Positions 32,555 to 41,124 are shown, counted from the first letter of the stretch. The stretch: 60,690 nucleotides of DNA from Candidatus Poribacteria bacterium (GCA_026706025.1 JAPOZO010000102.1:1-60690), one strand, 5' to 3'. Numbers and translations are program-made. Notes: a model not told the origin generated them from the sequence alone.

Positions 32555-32860
32555 TCAGACAGTTTCCCAAAGGGTTAACTGCACTGGCGGTTTCGGCTTC
32601 GGACTTTGGACGGGGGCAGTCGGTTTCGGAACAGACGCTTCAACCGGAACTTCCGGAACTTCGCAATCCGATAGGATCTCTGATTCCGAAACGGTTATCT
32701 GTTCGTTTCCGACCCGCAGCGCACTCGCCTTGTCCAGTATGAAAGTCGCGTGAAAGAAGGGCCAAAACGGATGTTCTTCCGTTTTGACCCGTTTACCGCG
32801 GAGGACGATAAACTCATCGTAATCCTCCGCTCTAAACAGAATATATTCCATTATCTCCAT
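32555..32860 (-). CDS. Small protein with C-terminal sliding-clamp-binding-like motif
   Basis: 101 residues: a folded N-terminal part, a proline-rich linker (KPTAPVQSPKPKPPV), and the end QLTLWETV. QLxLW/F fits the peptide that bacterial proteins use to bind the DNA polymerase beta clamp. It overlaps the next gene by 10 bp. A role in hijacking or blocking host replication is inference. Confidence 0.55.
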   Translation of the reverse strand: MEIMEYILFRAEDYDEFIVLRGKRVKTEEHPFWPFFHATFILDKASALRVGNEQITVSESEILSDCEVPEVPVEASVPKPTAPVQSPKPKPPVQLTLWETV

Positions 32861-33507
32861 TCCCCATGATTCAGAACCCAGTCAACCGCATCCCCAAAAG
32901 CCGTTATCTCTTTTGGGATCGGTTTTCTGAGCTTGAAAATATCGGCTTGCACGATCTTCAACCAAAAGCCGCCGTATTTGCTTGGGTTCAACCAGGCAAT
33001 AACGTTGGCTTTCGATTGAGGTGCCATTTTGCGGTCATCAAAGAATATCCCGGTATCCGCGCGGTGGGCGGAATAGCCAAGTCCGCGTATCGGTTCCGGT
33101 GCATCTGGATCCACGATGGGCGGTGCATCGCTGTTTTCTCGCCACACGCGCGGCTTGAAACTTTTGATAAGATGCGGTTCGTGCCGCAGACACCGGACGA
33201 GGTAACCCGTCCGGTTCGCGTAGGTCTGTGCCCGCCGTTCCATATCTTTATCGAAAACCGATCCCTCAAAGATCAGTTTATCCTTTGCACCGAGATGGCT
33301 AATCCGGTAAATACGGATATTGCCAGCGGCACCAGGCGTGACCGTTTTCTTTCGAGAAGCGGCGGCTGCCTTGTGCTTTTTGTGTTTCTCGGCGATTTGT
33401 GGGACAAGCCGTTTCATGTGCGCAGCGATGGGTTGCCACGAGTCGATATACGGTTTCGAGTTGATCATGGCGCGGGAGTCCGCGTCTGACAATCGTTTTT
33501 TCATCAT
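32851..33507 (-). CDS. Hypothetical protein
   Basis: 218 residues, basic N-terminus with a Lys/Ala-rich helix (KHKKHKAAAASRKK), then an alpha-beta body (FEGSVFDKDMERRAQTYANR). No membrane segment and no known motif recognised. It is translated together with the clamp-motif protein. Confidence 0.6.
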   Translation of the reverse strand: MMKKRLSDADSRAMINSKPYIDSWQPIAAHMKRLVPQIAEKHKKHKAAAASRKKTVTPGAAGNIRIYRISHLGAKDKLIFEGSVFDKDMERRAQTYANRTGYLVRCLRHEPHLIKSFKPRVWRENSDAPPIVDPDAPEPIRGLGYSAHRADTGIFFDDRKMAPQSKANVIAWLNPSKYGGFWLKIVQADIFKLRKPIPKEITAFGDAVDWVLNHGEWR

Positions 33508-33546
33508 TCTGCTCCTATAAAAAAGGAAAGGGCAGGGGGATGACCC

Positions 33547-34032
33547 CTACCCGTTTTTTTCTTCAGATTCGCAGTTGGCACACCAAACGAGCCGACGACC
33601 GTGGAAGGTCATCGTGCCGGCAGACTGATGCGGCAAATAACACCGTTTGCACCCTTCACAGGTGACCGGTTCAGGGCGTTCACATCGGTAGTCCTCTTGC
33701 CAGCAGCGCCATCGGGTGTTTATCCAATCGCGATCCGAAGAAAAAGATTCTCGAATGACAACTTGATTATCAGCGACATCGCTCTCTATAGAAGCTTTGC
33801 CGTACTCATATTCAAGATGCTGCTGATATTGTGCATCAAGGTGTGCATCTTCAGCAGCCTGAACAGAAGCGAGTTGTGCGCGCAGTTCATCAAGATGTGC
33901 CTGTGCGCATTTCAGCTCGAATTCGGCACGTTCTATCTGCTCCTCGAGGGAAAGAGCGTCGAGCGATGGGAGATCGGTGGGTTCCGCGAAAAGGATTTCG
34001 CGGGCATCTTCAACAATGAAAGGATTTGACAT
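33547..34032 (-). CDS. Zinc-ribbon protein with coiled coil
   Basis: 161 residues. Residues 20-90 form a long coiled coil (LEEQIERAEFELKCAQAHLD). The end has CEGCKRC and, 25 residues later, CANC, a probable zinc site. A GGAG ribosome site precedes the ATG, and the promoter at 34254-34282 lies upstream. Function unknown. Confidence 0.65.
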   Translation of the reverse strand: MSNPFIVEDAREILFAEPTDLPSLDALSLEEQIERAEFELKCAQAHLDELRAQLASVQAAEDAHLDAQYQQHLEYEYGKASIESDVADNQVVIRESFSSDRDWINTRWRCWQEDYRCERPEPVTCEGCKRCYLPHQSAGTMTFHGRRLVWCANCESEEKNG

Positions 34033-34253
34033 TTGAAATCTCCGTTGACTTTTAGACCGTCAACGGTTATAATTAAAGAAGCGATTGACGATCTAAAGTC
34101 GGTTATCTGCCTCGCGGTGCTTTGTATGCTTGGCAGGTTGCCCGTCTAACCGGTTCGGCTTGGACGTGGCTTTTGATGTTCTATCGTGATGTTTTAACAG
34201 CATCGGCGGAGGGTATAACTTGGCGGTTTCCCTTCGCCATTTCCATTATATAT

Positions 34254-34282
34254 ATGATACCACATTTTAATCAAAATGTCAA
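34254..34282 (-). promoter_or_regulatory. Sigma70 promoter upstream of the early gene block
   Basis: On the minus strand TTGACA (34282-34277), 17 bases, TATCAT (34259-34254), inside a strongly AT-rich stretch. It would drive 34032 and the genes after it. Confidence 0.8.
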
Positions 34283-34393
34283 ATAAAAATGAACTTTTTT
34301 TGCGAAAAAAAGTGAAAAAATCCAATTTTTTTTTATATTTTTTTATGCCATTTTCAGACCATAAACCCATATAATACTTGTGTTTTATCCCGA

Positions 34394-35271
34394 TTATTCC
34401 CACGCCGTAAACCCGCCACTGGTATATCCAAAACCCTGTATGCCGTCAGCCTTGTAAATGTCGTTTATCGTGACGTTTTCGTGTTGTCTTTCCGCAGCAT
34501 GCCAATCGTACCAAGAACGCAGCGCAAGCGTCTTTTTCCTTTTCGCATTCCTGCGCCTGCCGTTTCTGCGGGCCCCACCCTGAGAGCAGAACGGCACAGC
34601 GCATCTTTGTCCTGCGAAAAATCTACCGCTTGCGCGGCAGCGTGACCAGTGACGTTTTGAAATTGCTTGCCTTCCGCCAGCCGTAACGAAAACGCACCGA
34701 ACGGAACGGAAACCTGCCCGCAACAACGGCGCGGGCAGAGCAGAAACCCCAAAGCAAAAGCACCAACCCCGCCAGCGCGACGCGGAGACTGCTGACACCA
34801 CCACCACACTTTACCTTATTGTCAATTGTCTTTTCGCAGTACCTCAACCGATTAAATTTGCAAAATGCTGCGACAGGCTGCGACAGGCTGCGAAAATTTC
34901 AAGGTTTTTTTAAAAAACATAATATATATGAAGCGTTAACGCCTGCGAAAGTTGCGGAGAAAAATGGCAGCACAGGGTGGACGCTGTCCTGCTATTTTCT
35001 CTCAGGTGCAGGGCGTGCCTTATCTTTAAAAATGCGCACTTCGGCGTTTATTGGGGCGTTGCACGAGGGAGCGTGTAGCGGAGGCAGCGCGGTATTGGCT
35101 GGCGGCAGTGGTGAAAAATGGAGCGTAGCGACTTTCGTATTTTTCATCTCTGCATGTCTTCGCCATGCCGTATTTCGCCTGCCGTAGCGGTGAAGCCAAT
35201 GATTACCTTGATACGAGAGACAAGCACCTTAATATCGGCGCGCACTGCAGGGATTGTGGGTGGGGAAAGTG
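34394..35271. other. Region without a confident gene
   Basis: An unusually GC-rich half (34394-34810) has two overlapping minus-strand frames of 114-137 codons. Only the end of one (NDIYKADGIQGFGYTSGGFT) looks protein-like, so this may be a decayed gene. The second half holds an 88-bp repeat (34863-34949) and no convincing coding frame. Base composition differs sharply from the AT-rich flank at 34240-34390, suggesting insertion. Confidence 0.5.
34863..34949 (+). repeat. 88-bp repeat, copy A
   Basis: Tandem GCTGCGACAG-type decamers, the palindrome GTTTTTTTAAAAAAC, then CATAATATATATGAAG and GCCTGCGAAA. Copy B is at 42557-42644 in the same orientation with roughly 87% identity by eye. Confidence 0.85.
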
Positions 35272-35838
35272 TTAGTCCTTAATGCGTGATACGCCCCTGT
35301 CTGTGATTTGCCATTCTCCTATTTTCGCGCCTCCTTTTACGCATTTTGTATACCCCTCATATTCCAGACGGACAAGAATACTCCAAATCAAATGGTCATG
35401 TTTTGCGTCGTCTTCTTTTAGTGTCAATTGTCGTATGCCAAGCTGATCGTGAATCTCGCTCATTTCTAAGACAGAGCCCGCTCTATGTAACACAAGAAGT
35501 ACAGACTTTTCCAATCGCTCTAACCCCATAGCAACATCAGTATTGCGTGAGTCGTTATTTATGCGCGATACGCCTCCGCCTGTGATTTGCCACTCTCCGC
35601 GTGGTCCTATATATTCCGCATAATTCTTATGTCGTAGACGTAAAAGAATACCATGAACCAACTGGTCAACTCTGGACTGTTGTTTTGGCTTCAATTGCTG
35701 TATGTCAAGCAGTGGATAAATATCGGTGATTGTTAAGAAAGGTGGATCTTTCTTGTGTTGTTCATATAAAAGAAAAAGCACAGACCTTTTGAGTATATCT
35801 AACCCGTCAGCAAATATATCGCGTGTGTTGTTATTCAT
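35272..35838 (-). CDS. Protein with two tandem winged-helix-like domains
   Basis: 188 residues made of an internal duplication: residues ~10-85 and ~93-187 both run LExLxxSVLxxLxx, a short helix pair, LVxxILxRLxxxxY, then GEWQITxxGVSRI. Each half resembles the N-terminal winged-helix domain of Mrr-type proteins. It may be a regulator or a DNA-recognition part. AAAGGA ribosome site. It lies near the restriction-modification genes but is separated from them by the repeat protein and recombinase. Confidence 0.65.
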   Translation of the reverse strand: MNNNTRDIFADGLDILKRSVLFLLYEQHKKDPPFLTITDIYPLLDIQQLKPKQQSRVDQLVHGILLRLRHKNYAEYIGPRGEWQITGGGVSRINNDSRNTDVAMGLERLEKSVLLVLHRAGSVLEMSEIHDQLGIRQLTLKEDDAKHDHLIWSILVRLEYEGYTKCVKGGAKIGEWQITDRGVSRIKD

Positions 35839-35858
35839 TGTAAATCCTTTCTATGAAT

Positions 35859-35963
35859 TTATCCGATTTTGACAATTTCGGCGGTTTCCTCGTCATCTTC
35901 GCGTAGGGGTTTAGAGAGGTCGTATCCGCGGAGTGCGAGTTTGAGGAAAAGGGTTTCATCATA
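35859..35963 (-). pseudogene. C-terminal gene fragment, copy 1
   Basis: A stop-bounded frame reads DETLFLKLALRGYDLS and ends in AEIVKIG. A similar text sits at 36967-37090. Neither copy has a start or an upstream body, so both look like remnants of one ancestral C-terminus. Confidence 0.5.
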
Positions 35964-35975
35964 CTAAAACCGAAA

Positions 35976-35998
35976 GGACGGGAGTAGGTTCCCGCCCT
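35976..35998 (-). terminator. Probable terminator of the 21-residue repeat gene
   Basis: On the minus strand GGGCGGGA pairs with TCCCGTCC across ACCTAC, followed by TTTCGGTTTT. Confidence 0.6.
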
Positions 35999-36088
35999 TC
36001 TTGGTAAATATAGGATATTAAGCCTAAAAATTGCACGTAGAATGGAATTCGCAGTACACTTTCACCAGTGATAGTAACTGCCGAGGAA

Positions 36089-36703
36089 TTAGCGTTCAAA
36101 GTCCACATCTTCATCCAAAATACGAATTGGACGAGATACTCTGATCACGATTTTCGTCTCTTCTGGGATAGGAATCGGACGAGATACCCTGAGCACGAAG
36201 TCTACATCTTCGTTTGGAATAGAAAACCGCTTTATATCTTTCTCTAAGCGAAGGGTTAAAGAACGACGAGACCGACCTGCCATCTCTACCTCCCGCATCA
36301 AGTCCCGTGCCAAGTCCCGCATCAAATGACGAGACCGACCTGCCATCTCTACCTCCCGGGCAAAGTCCCGTGCTAAAATCTGACGAGTCCGACCTGCCAT
36401 ATCTACTTCCCGGGCAAAGTCCGATGCAAAATCCCGCATCAAACGACGAGACCAACCTGCCTTATCCACTTCCCGGGCAAAGTCCCGTGCCAAGCCCCGC
36501 ATCAAATGACGAGACTGACCTGCCTTATCCACTTCCCGGGCAAAGTCCCGTGCCAAGCCCCGCATCAAATGACGAGACTGACCTGCCTTATCCACTTCCC
36601 GGGCAAAGTCCCGTGCCAAGCCCCGCATCAAATGACGAGACTGACCTGCCTTATCCACTTCCCGGGCAAAGCGAATTCTCTCTCTTGCAAACATATTATC
36701 CAT
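36089..36703 (-). CDS. Protein of seven 21-residue amphipathic repeats
   Basis: 204 residues from the ATG at 36703, which has GGGGAGGA nine bases before it; an upstream frame start at 36781 has none. Seven units of the form FAREVDKAGQSRHLMRGLARD follow each other (63 bp each; the first three are identical). One unit is shorter. Each unit would form a charged amphipathic helix, so a coiled or stacked helical solenoid is likely. The last ~45 residues have two copies of VLRVSRPIPI / VIRVSRPIRI. No family is known to me. The identical repeats suggest recent expansion. Confidence 0.7.
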   Translation of the reverse strand: MDNMFARERIRFAREVDKAGQSRHLMRGLARDFAREVDKAGQSRHLMRGLARDFAREVDKAGQSRHLMRGLARDFAREVDKAGWSRRLMRDFASDFAREVDMAGRTRQILARDFAREVEMAGRSRHLMRDLARDLMREVEMAGRSRRSLTLRLEKDIKRFSIPNEDVDFVLRVSRPIPIPEETKIVIRVSRPIRILDEDVDFER

Positions 36704-37079
36704 TTTACTATATCCTCCCCGCGTAGACGTGATTATAGATGGGAAAAACATCCTGACACGCCATTGAATGCGTTTTTCCATAAATTGAGTGTGACGAACG
36801 CTTTAGCATTGGATTCACCAGCCCAGTTTATTATCCCCCTGCTAAGGTGGGAGGGTGGCAGAAACGGAGTAAGGCTCCGAGTCTTAGCAGTGCCACCCAA
36901 AACTGGTTTAATTAATATATCACAATTTTAATAAAATTTGCAAGATTTTCTTAAAATTGTGCAAAATTATGAGATTTTCACAATCTCTGCTGTGTTAGGT
37001 TCGTCATTATAGTGCAAACTGGAGAGGTCATACCCGCGGAGTGCGAGTTCGAGGAATAGGGTCTCGTCTTTCTCTTTTT
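36704..37079. other. Intergenic region with a structured element and a gene remnant
   Basis: Contains the interleaved-stem element at 36823-36906, an AT-rich stretch at 36910-36970, and the gene fragment at 36967-37090. No other gene was seen. Confidence 0.6.
36823..36906. other. 84-bp element with interleaved stems (pseudoknot)
   Basis: The ends CCAGTTT and AAACTGG are inverted repeats. Inside, CTGCTAAG (36839) pairs with CTTAGCAG (36883), GGGTGGCA (36853) pairs with TGCCACCC (36891), and CGGAG (36865) pairs with CTCCG (36875). The first two pairs cross each other, making an H-type pseudoknot with a nested hairpin on either strand. It may be a small mobile element or a structured leader of the minus-strand gene at 36703. 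Confidence 0.6.
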
Positions 37080-37090
37080 TCAGCGAACTG
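36967..37090 (-). pseudogene. C-terminal gene fragment, copy 2
   Basis: Reads KKEKDETLFLELALRGYDLS and ends AEIVKIS, similar to the remnant at 35859-35963. It overlaps the end of the recombinase gene in another frame and has no proper start. Confidence 0.5.
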
Positions 37091-37718
37091 CCCAAAACGT
37101 CATTATGTGCAGTTCATTTTCATCACTTACCGACATCTCCTCAACGGCTTCCCGGACATTCGCGTAATTGACACCCAAGTACTTCTGGGTCGTCGCGACG
37201 TTCCGGTGACCCAACATCTCTTGCACCATGAAAATATCACCGGTGCGATCATAAAGCCGTTGGGCGAAACTTTTCCGCAGGGAATGCGTCGCCAAGTGTC
37301 CGTTCAGCCCCGCCAAGATGAAAGCCTCTTTTAAAACATCGTGTGCGGTTCGGCGGGACATCCCCTTCTCGCCCCGACCGTTCCTCGATGGAAACAACGG
37401 ACGACTCGCCTCGGCGTTTTCGTATCGCTCTCGATGCCAACTGACGAGATCCTCAATTCCCTGCCTGCCGTCTCGGTTTACAGGAACAGCTCTTGAGACT
37501 TCACCGCCTTTGACGATAGATTTACTGTAGAGCAGATCGGTTACCGGTCGACCGTTCTGGTAGACATCCCCGACGCGTAGGCTGAGCAATTCGGAGATGC
37601 GTCCGCCTGTGCTCACACCGAGCATGAAAAGCCCGCGGTTACGGATTTCAAAGCTGCCGTCAAAGCATGCTGAAACGAGCAATATCTCGTTATTGTTGAG
37701 GGGTCTTGTACCTTTCAT
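37080..37718 (-). CDS. Tyrosine recombinase, catalytic domain only
   Basis: 212 residues with the family's active residues: Arg in GGRISELLSLR (about 40), Lys in SIVKGGE, HSLR (about 145), LGH (about 170) and the Tyr in TTQKYLG (about 180). The usual N-terminal core-binding domain is missing, so the protein is shorter than phage integrases (about 300 or more). It overlaps the upstream gene by 4 bp. On a phage-plasmid it may resolve multimers rather than integrate; no att site was found. Confidence 0.85.
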   Translation of the reverse strand: MKGTRPLNNNEILLVSACFDGSFEIRNRGLFMLGVSTGGRISELLSLRVGDVYQNGRPVTDLLYSKSIVKGGEVSRAVPVNRDGRQGIEDLVSWHRERYENAEASRPLFPSRNGRGEKGMSRRTAHDVLKEAFILAGLNGHLATHSLRKSFAQRLYDRTGDIFMVQEMLGHRNVATTQKYLGVNYANVREAVEEMSVSDENELHIMTFWAVR

Positions 37719-38107
37719 GGTGTCTGCCCAAGTGTTTCTGCTAAATACTTGTATAAAAACCCATTTTTGTTAAGCCTATAGATACCATAGTCTTCACTAT
37801 ACACTACTATTTGACCAATGTTGCAAAATTTGTCTAACATCCGCTGCGCGGTTACATTCCATTTCTCATCACGCCCTTGTATTTTGGCGATCTCTTGCAG
37901 ATTACCGATACCGATGTGATTCTCAAAAAGGTCTCGATCCTCTACACGTTTTATTCCAAAGGGTATGTTTTCCAGCAGAATATCCTCTCCGATTTTCTCA
38001 TAATTGCGCTTGTTGTGTTCATGTGTCCTCACTACAATCTCAATAATAACATCAGCAAAAAGTTCTTCCTCTTTAGTAAAGTCAGAAAAAGTTGTCACTT
38101 CATTCAT
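37715..38107 (-). CDS. Hypothetical protein in the restriction-modification operon
   Basis: 130 residues from the ATG at 38107 (GAAGG site); an in-frame start at 38179 overlapping the previous gene by 4 bp is the alternative. Helical N-terminus and a winged-helix-like end (GIYRLNKNGFLYKYLAETLG). It is between the nuclease and the recombinase and coupled to the latter. It may be a regulator. Confidence 0.6.
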   Translation of the reverse strand: MNEVTTFSDFTKEEELFADVIIEIVVRTHEHNKRNYEKIGEDILLENIPFGIKRVEDRDLFENHIGIGNLQEIAKIQGRDEKWNVTAQRMLDKFCNIGQIVVYSEDYGIYRLNKNGFLYKYLAETLGQTP

Positions 38108-38175
38108 CTTTTTATTACCTTCATAAAAAGCCTGTTGTTTGGTTAGGTAGGTTTGTGGGCATGGATAGGGATGTG

Positions 38176-38700
38176 TCAAATGTCTAGAACCTGTTGGGTT
38201 CTTGAGGGTAGAATTCCATATTCTCGACCTTTTTCGATTACTATTTCCTCATTTTTGCAGTTTTCTAAGATAAAGTAATTCTCCTTTAAAGGTTCAATCT
38301 TGCTGATAGCAATACTCTTCTGACCAAGTTTTTCAATGAGTATTGTTGGAATAAAATAAAGTTCAAAAGCACTATCGTTCTCGTCTATTGGATGAATACC
38401 GATGACGACATCTGAAGTCTCGGTAGAATATGTGTAAGTCTTAACGCCCGATTTGTATTCTCTATCAACTCCCCCTCTACCCCCACCTGTAAAAGGAATA
38501 CTCGTACGTGCCGTTTTCACTTGTGCCCGGATAATATCCTCATGCTCACCGGTATTCCTAAGATCAATGAGCAGGTCGTAGGACGATAAAGGAACATCCA
38601 TTAATGAAACGTGGTGGTATCTTTTCATCAAAATAGCAGCAGCTATATGCTCGTTGGCAAATCCATCTACTGAAGCTTGTTTCCCTGCCCGACTCTGCAT
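38176..38700 (-). CDS. Putative restriction endonuclease (PD-(D/E)XK-like)
   Basis: 174 residues. GFANEHIAAAILMK gives a helix with a conserved Glu, then SSYDLLIDL supplies the Asp and IRAQVKTAR supplies the QxK of a PD-(D/E)XK-type nuclease site. It lies 16 bp after the methyltransferase gene on the same strand, as expected for a type II system. The site is degenerate (Gln in place of Glu/Asp), so function is probable but not certain. Confidence 0.6.
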   Translation of the reverse strand: MQSRAGKQASVDGFANEHIAAAILMKRYHHVSLMDVPLSSYDLLIDLRNTGEHEDIIRAQVKTARTSIPFTGGGRGGVDREYKSGVKTYTYSTETSDVVIGIHPIDENDSAFELYFIPTILIEKLGQKSIAISKIEPLKENYFILENCKNEEIVIEKGREYGILPSRTQQVLDI

Positions 38701-38716
38701 GTATTACCTCTATTCC

Positions 38717-40009
38717 TTATTTTTTCAAAACGAGAACCCAGTCTGTGTTGATACGCTCTCCCCGCGGAACCTTAATAAAGTGTTTGATAATTTCCGAACC
38801 AAAATAAGTTTCGATCCCAAACCCAATATCTTCGGCAATTGACATGAGATATTTCCAATTCTCAAAGACCTGTCCCCTAATACGATTATTACCGACAACA
38901 ATAACGTATCTACCGGCCTCACGCAAAACCTTGTGGACTTCGATAAGGTTTTTTCGCATGTCGTCTAAATACTTAAAGGCGATGTACGCACGCCTCGGAT
39001 CCTGCATAAAAATGTTTGCTATCACTCTATCCGCCTCTGGTACACCTATTTTGTGTACAACCTTGTAATGCTGAGCCGAAACACTTTCTGTTCCGACATT
39101 CTGTTTTTTTAGAGTAAGTAATGATTCTTGTTCAAAGCCAAGCCAATACATCTCCAATTGGTGGGTTCTCGGATAGTCAACAGCATTGACATAAGGTGGT
39201 GACGTTAACGCTAAATCAAAGTGATTCGCGTTATATTTGATGTTCCTTGCCTCCATGTCCTCTGGAAATTCGACAGTTATGTTAGGTGGACAGTTTCGAG
39301 AGAATTCTACCATTTTGGGAACTTTGACTTCGAGTGCTTTCACGAATCGCTTCAAAGCATCGTTAGGATTAACTGATTTATTTAATTTCTTGCGGATTAC
39401 TGTCCGGGTGCAATTGTTATCAGCATTAGAGACGGAACGGATGATAGAGGAAAGACAGACCTTGAAGAAGTCTTTAACTTCTTCGTTATTATCAAGGGAC
39501 TGAATCTGCTTTCTTAAATAGGTTATCTCTAATAGAATTTCTTTATTGAACCAGTTGTCTCTGTAAGGGAAATCCGGTAGATCTGATTCATTAACCAGTG
39601 AAGGTCTATAATGAAGAACAGCCTCCAACAGGGCTTTTTGCGCGGACTTCATTTCTTTTTCCACCAAAGGCGTTACTTTCACTTTTGAAATGAAGCGGGA
39701 AAATGGATCGACATCAATTCCTACAGAGTGGCGTTTTGAGAGAAGTGCTTCAACATTTGTAGTGCCGCTCCCAGCAAACGGATCGAGTATCCTGTCGTTT
39801 TCTTGAGAATATCGTTTAAGAAGCCAACGCGGCAATTCCGGGAAAAACTTAGCAGGATATTTGTGCAAGCCGTGCGTTAGGATACTCTGATCATAACTGA
39901 TGAATAAAAACCTATCGCCATCCTTTGTTGACAAATCAACAGGAATGTCGCCATCTACTTGAACAATGCTTTCGCCAAAGTCATTGACAATTTGAGTAAT
40001 GTTGTTCAT
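38717..40009 (-). CDS. DNA methyltransferase (amino-type, TSPPY)
   Basis: 430 residues. DPFAGSGTTNVEALL (about residues 76-90) is the S-adenosylmethionine motif and LTSPPYVNAVDYPR (about residues 270-283) the catalytic motif IV. TSPPY is typical of N4-cytosine or N6-adenine methyltransferases. A terminal PRGERINTDWVLVL segment is also typical. It heads the operon with the nuclease-like gene, so it probably protects phage or host DNA. Confidence 0.9.
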   Translation of the reverse strand: MNNITQIVNDFGESIVQVDGDIPVDLSTKDGDRFLFISYDQSILTHGLHKYPAKFFPELPRWLLKRYSQENDRILDPFAGSGTTNVEALLSKRHSVGIDVDPFSRFISKVKVTPLVEKEMKSAQKALLEAVLHYRPSLVNESDLPDFPYRDNWFNKEILLEITYLRKQIQSLDNNEEVKDFFKVCLSSIIRSVSNADNNCTRTVIRKKLNKSVNPNDALKRFVKALEVKVPKMVEFSRNCPPNITVEFPEDMEARNIKYNANHFDLALTSPPYVNAVDYPRTHQLEMYWLGFEQESLLTLKKQNVGTESVSAQHYKVVHKIGVPEADRVIANIFMQDPRRAYIAFKYLDDMRKNLIEVHKVLREAGRYVIVVGNNRIRGQVFENWKYLMSIAEDIGFGIETYFGSEIIKHFIKVPRGERINTDWVLVLKK

Positions 40010-40197
40010 CTTTTTTCTATCGTCCTGTATAGAGGATTATCTTCTTATCAGTCACTCCCAGACTGATCGTTTATCTTGGATTTTCCAGTCTCCAGTCCTT
40101 TATTCCCTTGCTACAGTGGGGGGAGGCAAGACTTTTGAATTTAGTGTTAATCTTCCTCAGCAGTAATTTCAACTTCTCATGGGTTATCTCTGTCGGA

Positions 40198-40638
40198 TCA
40201 AGTTCGCCAAAGTTTTTCAGAGTCTATCTGTAAGTTCTGTTCCCAAGTTTTGGCGTTACCGAAAAGATCAGGGTTCTCTGCCCATGAGGAAGTTAACAGC
40301 CATTTAACAATACAAGCAATATCCATGCGTTTTTTCTGGTTCTGTAGATACCAACTTTCCAAACTTTGATGGAGATCGGGGGCTAATTCCCGATTGCTAC
40401 GATATGCCTGAAGTTCGCGAATGAGCCTTTTACGTCCTTCTCGTTGCTGTCTCTTGAAACGCCAGATAGCAGCGGCATCACCCAAAAGACGCTGCTGGAT
40501 CCACCGACGCTCTAAATTATAACGAAGATTCCAATAACGTCGCAAATTCTGAACAAGTCTATCTTCAAGGGTTACCTTTTCAGATCTCCACTCACCATCT
40601 TCAATGCAGTTGAATTCGTAGAGGAATCCGTTTTTCAT
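40198..40638 (-). CDS. Hypothetical helical protein
   Basis: 146 residues, rich in Arg, Trp and Gln (RRYWNLRYNLERRWIQQRLL), largely helical. AAGGAG ribosome site. No family recognised. It is upstream of the methyltransferase but 188 bp away. Confidence 0.55.
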   Translation of the reverse strand: MKNGFLYEFNCIEDGEWRSEKVTLEDRLVQNLRRYWNLRYNLERRWIQQRLLGDAAAIWRFKRQQREGRKRLIRELQAYRSNRELAPDLHQSLESWYLQNQKKRMDIACIVKWLLTSSWAENPDLFGNAKTWEQNLQIDSEKLWRT

Positions 40639-40826
40639 TAATCATACTCCTTCCAAAAAATTAGAGTCTATGAATACTTCCGTTTGCACAAGCGAGCCGC
40701 CCAAGAAGGCTCTATCGTTGCTCCCCAGTGAAAGTTTCCAGTCAACGTATAAAAACTGATTTTTAACAAGGAACACTTGTCACTCGCCTATCTACCATTC
40801 CACAGGTACGGACAGGACTCGGCACT

Positions 40827-40863
40827 TGGAGTGCGCCGAGGTGGAATCCCTGTCCAGCAAGTT
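40827..40863 (+). repeat. 37-bp dispersed repeat (inverse copy at 55011)
   Basis: Reverse complement of 55011-55047 with three mismatches. It is in a gene-free stretch (40639-40926) where nothing else was seen. Confidence 0.75.
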
Positions 40864-40926
40864 AATGAAAAGTATATTACAAAGTTCAAAAAATTACAAT
40901 CCTTTTTTTTCAACTATCGCGTGCCA

Positions 40927-41124
40927 CTAAGATTTAAACGCTGGCTCTGCTACGGCGTTCTGGGCATCGGTGTAGAGGACCTGCAACGCCTGCAAATACT
41001 CCATCCGCGCCTGTTTGATGCCTTCCGGATCGCCGTTGGCGCGCGCTTTCTTGAGTTTCTCAAAACACATCAACAGGTCGCGATTTGCATTTTCTAAGAT
41101 TGTCCAATAAGTTTTAGAAATCAT
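40927..41124 (-). CDS. Small helical protein
   Basis: 65 residues, two amphipathic helices (LLMCFEKLKKARANGDPEGI, EYLQALQVLYTDAQ). Function unknown. Confidence 0.5.
   Translation of the reverse strand: MISKTYWTILENANRDLLMCFEKLKKARANGDPEGIKQARMEYLQALQVLYTDAQNAVAEPAFKS

Noticed and set aside
34394-34809. Two overlapping minus-strand frames of 114-137 codons
   Set aside because: Codon use is odd (Cys, Trp and Arg rich), there is no ribosome site, and only about 25 residues at one end look protein-like. Treated as unassigned or decayed.
36823-36906. HDV-like self-cleaving ribozyme
   Set aside because: The strand order fits, but there is no P4, the first base of the first stem is not clearly G-U paired and a catalytic C in the right joint cannot be assigned. 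It is kept only as an unexplained pseudoknot.
37080-37718. Integrase with adjacent attachment site
   Set aside because: No tRNA gene or tRNA-like core lies near, the protein lacks the N-terminal domain, and Rep/Par genes explain persistence. Multimer resolution is more likely.
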